9,935 nucleotides of DNA, taken from positions 1 to 9,935 of the forward strand of contig JAEYIG010000204.1 of assembly GCA_023409175.1 (NCBI GenBank), in the 5' to 3' direction. This DNA comes from Pseudomonadota bacterium (GTDB lineage: Bacteria; Pseudomonadota; Gammaproteobacteria; Burkholderiales; Burkholderiaceae_D). A program made the position numbers and the translations under genes. Positions within the stretch are counted from its first letter, which is position 1, and every line of letters starts with the position of its first letter. Positions 4,757-9,935 of the stretch are shown here, piece by piece. The notes under the pieces were generated by a model that worked only from the letters and a program-made list of their open reading frames with translations, had not been told where the DNA came from and did not search any database.

Positions 4757-7700
4757 TCACTGAAAAAGAAACCGTTTCATGAAAGCCAGTTCTTCAAATT
4801 TTTCGACTGGCACTGGCACCGAATAATAAAACCCTTGCGCGAAAGGACAACCGGCATTCAGGAGAAATTCTGCCTGTTCCTGGTTTTCGACACCCTCGGC
4901 AATGATATTGATGTTCAGGGCTTTTGCCAGTGAAATGGTATGCGCCACGACCGTTTTTCCTCGTGGAGTAACAATGACCTCATTGAAGAAACCCCGGTCG
5001 AGCTTGATCGTTTCAATCGACAGGTTCTTCAGCATATTTAGTGAAGAATAGCCCGCGCCGAAATCATCCAGTGAAATGCTGAACCCGTCCTGCTGGAGCT
5101 CGCGTATCGTCTCGACAAGCAACTCCTCATTTTCAAAGAAAATACTCTCGGTCAGTTCAAGTTCCAGTAGATGTGGAGGCAGATCGTACTTGCGGACCAG
5201 CCCGAGCAATTTTTCCGACAGGCTGTTATCGTGGATATGCATTCGGGAAACGTTGACTGAAACAGGTACAGGTTGGAGTCCCTGATCGATCCATCTCCTC
5301 AGGCAAACACAGGCCTGTTCCCAGATATATTCATCCATCTGGATAATGAAACCGTTTTTTTCGAAGAGGGGAACGAAACGGTCCGGGGGAATCATGCCCT
5401 CTTCAGGATGGTTCCAGCGGACAAGGCCTTCGGCCCCGATAATCCTGGACGTGGCAATATCGACCTTGGGCTGAAGATAAAGCAGGAATTCTTTTCTCAG
5501 CAACGCGAGATCCATTTCGCTTTCGATTTTTTTCTCGGAAAGGATCTGGTTTCTCAGTGTCTCATCGTAAAAGGCGTAAAGGGGATAAAAACTGCCCTTG
5601 ACCGTTTTCAGCGCGAGGTTGGCCCAGTCGCACAAAACGTTGATCGGCGTCTGCACGTTATCCACCTTGCAAATGCCAAAAGATGGGATGATTTTGCTGG
5701 CAAGCGGATATTCGCCGAGCTTCGCAGCGACTTCCTGGACAAACGCAATGATTTCCTCACGGCTGTACGCCACACAGGCACAGAAAATGTCTCCGCTGAT
5801 CCTGCCATAAACGGCATCGCCTTTCATCCGTTCGCTTAACAGACCCGAGATGGTTTTCAGGAGCCTGTCGCCTTCCTCAAGCCCGTAAAGGTCATTGATC
5901 ACCTTGAAACGGTCGATGTCGAGCCGGAGGATATAGTATTGACGGGCCGGCTGGTTTTTCATCATCTGCGATGCACGCTCGTAAAAAGCCTGCATGTTAT
6001 ATATCCCGGTCAATACATCATATTCGGCACGATATTTCAGCGTCTGCACCGAACGGGTCGCACTGTCCACATCGTTGATTGTACCGATGTAACGCTGTGG
6101 CTTTCCATTCTCGCCATACAGGCATGACAACGCCACCCTGTTCCACTCGAAACCGCCTTCCCTGCGTTTGAAACGGGCGACCATTTCGACATGGTTCTGC
6201 TTTCTGATCCCTTTCAGGAACTGCTGGAAAAGAGTCATATCCTCCGGGTGGATAACCTTATCGTCACGCCATATCCACATGATGTCGCGTTCATCATAAG
6301 TGCCGGCAAACCGTTTCTGGATCTCGGGAGAAACAAAACGTTCATTGGTATCGACGACCCATTCGAACACCAGGGTATCCGTCTGTTCCACGATCGTCTT
6401 GTAACGTTCGTCGGCAAAACGCTGTTTCTCAAGGAATACGTTTTGCAAGGCCATTTCTTCCGCACGCTTGCGGGCATCAATGTCCATAATGAAGACAAGA
6501 TACATTTCATCACTGTCCGCTTCGCCCGTAAGCGGAAACACGGTCAGGGATGCCCAGCGATATGTCCCGTCATGCAGGCACTTGCGGAATTCGGCGATCC
6601 GGTAATCCTGCTTTTCCCTGAAACTTCTGCGCATATTGCCGATATCAAAGAATTCCCTGAAACGGTCCGCATCTTCGGGATGTATCATTTCTGTCGCAAC
6701 CTGATTAACGGCCTTTGTGAGATTGCCGGTCAGGGCCGGTGTCCTGTATTTTCCTTCGACATGATAAACGACACGATAAGTGTCAGCGGATACGTTGATT
6801 TCATATAATTCGTCGTATATCTGTCGAAGCGCATGGTCGTATTGCTGATTGATACGCAGCTGCTGTTCCTGTTTTTTCTTTTCGGAGATGTCACGGATGA
6901 AACACAAACCCCGTTTCGGGCCACTGTCATAACTGCCGTAAACAGGAACGACGATAGCCGAAACCCAATACCATTGCCCGTCATTTCCCAGACGGCGATA
7001 TTCGCCATGAATTTCACTTTTTCCCGAGATGAAATCCTGTTTCAGATTTTTCCCGACGATGACTTTCTTGAAAAGAAGGCGATCATCGGGATGCACACAC
7101 TTGTCCGCAAACTCGCACAAATCCCTGTCAACCGGTGCAGGGATGAGAACAGAATTATTGGAATAGGTTAGTTTGCTGGTATTGTTTTCAAGGTCGACTT
7201 CATAAATTTCGCTGTACGTATTACGGATCGCAAGATTGAATCGTTGCGTTTCCATATTACGATCTTCTTCGGCTTTCTTTTGTGAAGAAATATTTCTGGC
7301 CAGAATGAAAGCGGTGACGACGTCGTCCTCTTTCAGGAAAAGGAGACGGCTGGAAATCCAGATGTAGTCATCGTTGAAAAGGAAACGGTACTGACAGACA
7401 TTATCGCCTTCATCATTTTCATAAGACCTGCGAAGTGCGTTCATGCTGCGGCATTCGACAAGGTCATGTCGGTCTTCCGGATGGACCTGTTCAAGAAAGC
7501 GGCCGAAATCGTCCCGATAGCAACCCTTCTCGAATTTATCCATTCTTTCCGGCAAAAAGAAAGTTCTTCTGTATTGTTCCGTTTCGAGATTGATTTCAGT
7601 TGAAATATCGTAAGTCAGACGGAAAAGGGCGTTGTATCGCAATTCCAGCCCACGCACCGTTTTTTCCATCCGCTTCAGGTCAGTCACGTTGCGCAGGAAC

Positions 7701-9935
7701 AAAAGGGCCTTGTTTTTGCTTCCTTCCATAGGGCGAACGGTAGCGACAATCCATTCGTAACCGCCCCCTTCAACCTGTCTCTTCCGGTATTCCAGCTCGG
7801 ACGCCTGACCGGCAGCACAAAGTGTTCGAACCCTGTCGAGATCGTAAAAATCGAAAGTCGGCACAAGATCATCCGGATGGAGCCGGTTCATTCCCCTCTG
7901 ATGGACATAATCCATGTAATCCATCGAATCGGCAATCGGGATCTGGTCCCTGTTGTAATACAGGGGCGAAATCAATCCCTTTTCCAGATCGACATGGAAA
8001 ATTTCAGAATAATTGCTTTGGAGTGCCAGAATGAAATTGTTTTCCTCTTCTTTCTGGCGTATCTCTTCCAGTTTCTTTTCCGTTATATCCCGGATATAGA
8101 AAAGAATATGTTCAGAACCATCCGCAAGTTTGTGCGAAAAGGCCGTACGCTCTTTCCAGACAGGCGCCTCACTATCAGGCGAAAACAGTTCATACTCAAG
8201 ACTGATGTTCCCTGCCCCTTCAGCAAAAGCATGTTTCATATTGGACAAACTGAATTTATCCAGAAAATCCTGCTGAAAATTTTCCCTGATATGGTTTTTA
8301 CAGACGAATTCAAGAGATTTCTGGTAATCCCTCATTGCCGGGACTTCATAATTGTTGAATTTCCCGGAATTGGCGAGGACATCAAAGGTTGAAGTATCCG
8401 GATCGACATCCACAATGTGATCGCAGGTATTGCTCAAGGCTGCGATATAAGCGGTTCTTCTTTTCTGCTCTTCCTGTTCTTCCGGCGAGGCCGTATGTTC
8501 CGAGAAAAGGACGATATATGCCCACTCACGGTTTTCCCATAAAACACGAGAGGCTGAAACATTCATGGACGGCCCGAAAGGCGTATCGTTCAAAACCGTA
8601 CTGAACTGCCCTTTTTCCTTGAGGATCTGCTCCGGGCAACTGGCACAAGGCTGAGACCGGTTCTTGAAAACATTGAAGCATTTTGTTCCCAGATTCAGGT
8701 CAGGATAACTCTTCGCGGCATTATCGTTGTAGTAGAGGATATTCCTGTTTTCATCGACTACGTAGATGTAAATCCCATGAATGCCGTTCAGAATGCTTCG
8801 GGTTGAAGAATAACTGTGGTGCAAGAGATTAAGGGACTGTTGCTGCCGGATGCTTTCGCCGATCAGTTTCGACATCAGGATCAGGGCATCGACTTCCTGC
8901 TGCGTCCAGATACGCTTGCGGTTTCTCTCTTCGAAACTGATATAGCCGATGATTTTCCCATCCTGGACGATATTGCATTGCAAATGGGAAATGACAGGCT
9001 CGCCTTTCAGGAAAGCTTTCTCTTTCTCCGGCAATAATGCTGTATCGCTACAGTAATAAATCCCGTTGGTGTCCTGTGCAACAGGCAGATGGAGTTCATC
9101 GATCGAACAATCCTGATACAGCTCCTTGTTGAGCCACTCCTTGTGTGCTGCCCATTCATGCGTCACGCTTAACGTTTTCAGATCGAGTGATTTTTCGATA
9201 ACACGGATTTTTCCGATATTGAAGGCATTCCCGATAAAATCGAGCACCTTTTCAATGCCGGCCCGGATATCCGGCGTACTGAACAGGATGTCGATGATAT
9301 CGACCAGTATGCCTTCACGAGTCGCGCCTATCGTCAGCGAGGCCGCATTACGATGAGGTTTGTTGTCCGAGAGTTCCTGTCCATAGAAAACGCACTGGTT
9401 CCTGCCGTTCGATTTTGCGCTATAAAGGGCGACATCTGCCTGCCGGTACAACTCATTATAGGTCTGCGCCTGCTCGGTATTCGAAATGCCGATACTGATG
9501 GTAATGGCGTAATTCTGCTGATGGTTCTCGAACATCTGCTCAACCGATTCGCACAAGGCTTTGGCCTTTTCGAATACGAATGCGGTTTCCTTTACGTCCT
9601 GCATGTAGACGATAAATTCATCGCCACCGACCCTGCCGATAAAATCGTTCTCCCTGAAGGTCCGGCGTAACTGCCGTGCGATCTGCATGATGACCTCGTC
9701 ACCCGCCAGATGCCCAAGCGTATCGTTGACGTTCTTGAACAGGTCGATGTCGATCATCATCAAAACACCGATACTGTCAGAGCTGGCGGAACTTATGGCG
9801 GCCTTTATCGACTCTTCCACTGTCGACTTGTTCAAAAGCCCGGTCATTGAATCGACCCTGGATTTATCCAGCAACAGTAATTGCTCGTTTTTCTGGCGGT
9901 CGATATCGCGGATGATGCCGAGTGCCTTTAGAGGC
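4757..9935 (-). CDS. Multi-PAS cyclic-di-GMP protein: GGDEF-GAF-7xPAS-GGDEF-EAL (5' end outside window)
   Basis: This is a very large c-di-GMP turnover protein. Residues are numbered from the TTG at 9874, but the frame stays open to the window edge, and the 20 extra codons (ALGIIRDIDRQKNEQ) look like the end of another PAS. The true start is therefore upstream. Order: GGDEF 1-165 with intact GGDEF (83-87) and inhibitory-site RxxD (74-77); GAF about 190-342; PAS at about 355-465, 472-600, 611-738, 745-868, 877-1000, 1010-1138 and 1155-1278; a second GGDEF at 1281-1450 degenerated to SGDIF (1360-1364) without RxxD; and EAL 1455-1700. The EAL domain keeps the family's catalytic set: E1482 (written EGL), N1541, the ELTE motif at 1573-1576, D1603-D1604, K1624, E1660 and Q1680. 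Both cyclase and phosphodiesterase activity look possible, and the inner GGDEF probably only regulates. No membrane span is visible. It ends at a strong terminator and is separate from the operon to its left. Confidence 0.95.
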   Translation of the reverse strand, partial: PLKALGIIRDIDRQKNEQLLLLDKSRVDSMTGLLNKSTVEESIKAAISSASSDSIGVLMMIDIDLFKNVNDTLGHLAGDEVIMQIARQLRRTFRENDFIGRVGGDEFIVYMQDVKETAFVFEKAKALCESVEQMFENHQQNYAITISIGISNTEQAQTYNELYRQADVALYSAKSNGRNQCVFYGQELSDNKPHRNAASLTIGATREGILVDIIDILFSTPDIRAGIEKVLDFIGNAFNIGKIRVIEKSLDLKTLSVTHEWAAHKEWLNKELYQDCSIDELHLPVAQDTNGIYYCSDTALLPEKEKAFLKGEPVISHLQCNIVQDGKIIGYISFEERNRKRIWTQQEVDALILMSKLIGESIRQQQSLNLLHHSYSSTRSILNGIHGIYIYVVDENRNILYYNDNAAKSYPDLNLGTKCFNVFKNRSQPCASCPEQILKEKGQFSTVLNDTPFGPSMNVSASRVLWENREWAYIVLFSEHTASPEEQEEQKRRTAYIAALSNTCDHIVDVDPDTSTFDVLANSGKFNNYEVPAMRDYQKSLEFVCKNHIRENFQQDFLDKFSLSNMKHAFAEGAGNISLEYELFSPDSEAPVWKERTAFSHKLADGSEHILFYIRDITEKKLEEIRQKEEENNFILALQSNYSEIFHVDLEKGLISPLYYNRDQIPIADSMDYMDYVHQRGMNRLHPDDLVPTFDFYDLDRVRTLCAAGQASELEYRKRQVEGGGYEWIVATVRPMEGSKNKALLFLRNVTDLKRMEKTVRGLELRYNALFRLTYDISTEINLETEQYRRTFFLPERMDKFEKGCYRDDFGRFLEQVHPEDRHDLVECRSMNALRRSYENDEGDNVCQYRFLFNDDYIWISSRLLFLKEDDVVTAFILARNISSQKKAEEDRNMETQRFNLAIRNTYSEIYEVDLENNTSKLTYSNNSVLIPAPVDRDLCEFADKCVHPDDRLLFKKVIVGKNLKQDFISGKSEIHGEYRRLGNDGQWYWVSAIVVPVYGSYDSGPKRGLCFIRDISEKKKQEQQLRINQQYDHALRQIYDELYEINVSADTYRVVYHVEGKYRTPALTGNLTKAVNQVATEMIHPEDADRFREFFDIGNMRRSFREKQDYRIAEFRKCLHDGTYRWASLTVFPLTGEADSDEMYLVFIMDIDARKRAEEMALQNVFLEKQRFADERYKTIVEQTDTLVFEWVVDTNERFVSPEIQKRFAGTYDERDIMWIWRDDKVIHPEDMTLFQQFLKGIRKQNHVEMVARFKRREGGFEWNRVALSCLYGENGKPQRYIGTINDVDSATRSVQTLKYRAEYDVLTGIYNMQAFYERASQMMKNQPARQYYILRLDIDRFKVINDLYGLEEGDRLLKTISGLLSERMKGDAVYGRISGDIFCACVAYSREEIIAFVQEVAAKLGEYPLASKIIPSFGICKVDNVQTPINVLCDWANLALKTVKGSFYPLYAFYDETLRNQILSEKKIESEMDLALLRKEFLLYLQPKVDIATSRIIGAEGLVRWNHPEEGMIPPDRFVPLFEKNGFIIQMDEYIWEQACVCLRRWIDQGLQPVPVSVNVSRMHIHDNSLSEKLLGLVRKYDLPPHLLELELTESIFFENEELLVETIRELQQDGFSISLDDFGAGYSSLNMLKNLSIETIKLDRGFFNEVIVTPRGKTVVAHTISLAKALNINIIAEGVENQEQAEFLLNAGCPFAQGFYYSVPVPVEKFEELAFMKRFLFQ

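Noticed and set aside
5273..5839. Plus-strand frames of 188 and 205 codons (also 6191-6808) opposite the c-di-GMP gene
   Set aside because: The sense strand encodes GGDEF/PAS/EAL motifs continuously. These antisense frames have no ribosome site or family signature and follow the codon bias of the opposite strand.

Overview
The window looks like chromosomal DNA from a mid-GC proteobacterium, most likely a betaproteobacterium. The basis is the Escherichia-like tRNA-Lys, strong AAGGAG ribosome sites, sigma-70 consensus hexamers and a Pseudomonas-like benzoylformate decarboxylase. A gut Burkholderiales such as Oxalobacter would fit, but that is a guess and cannot be proved from this sequence.

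Layout, left to right. (1) The minus strand at 1-443 holds the first 147 codons of tsaD, the t6A tRNA-modification enzyme, cut by the left edge. (2) Divergent from it is tRNA-Lys(UUU) at 530-605, with a perfect-hexamer promoter in front and a strong intrinsic terminator behind. (3) After about 290 nt of apparently non-coding DNA comes a lone plus-strand gene (936-1796) for an unrecognised protein. Its C-terminal half carries spaced motifs resembling a GIY-YIG nuclease without the first GIY strand. (4) Convergent with it is a minus-strand pair: a benzoylformate decarboxylase-like ThDP enzyme (2926-4560), then an AEC-family (YfdV-like) permease (1892-2839). The 80-nt gap between them contains a 14-bp hairpin. 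The pair reads as an uptake-and-decarboxylation module for an unknown 2-oxo acid. (5) From 4757 to the right edge, also on the minus strand, is one very large cyclic-di-GMP protein. It runs GGDEF, GAF, seven PAS, degenerate GGDEF, EAL, and its frame continues past the window edge.

How the genes relate: TsaD modifies A37 of ANN-decoding tRNAs, and the adjacent tRNA-Lys belongs to that class. Permease and decarboxylase probably share a transcript. The c-di-GMP protein is separated from them by a bidirectional terminator and is likely its own unit. I found no CRISPR array, insertion sequence, prophage gene or rRNA. The items most worth a second look are the dual-output c-di-GMP protein, the loss of the catalytic His281 equivalent in the decarboxylase, the intergenic hairpin, and the orphan GIY-YIG-like protein.
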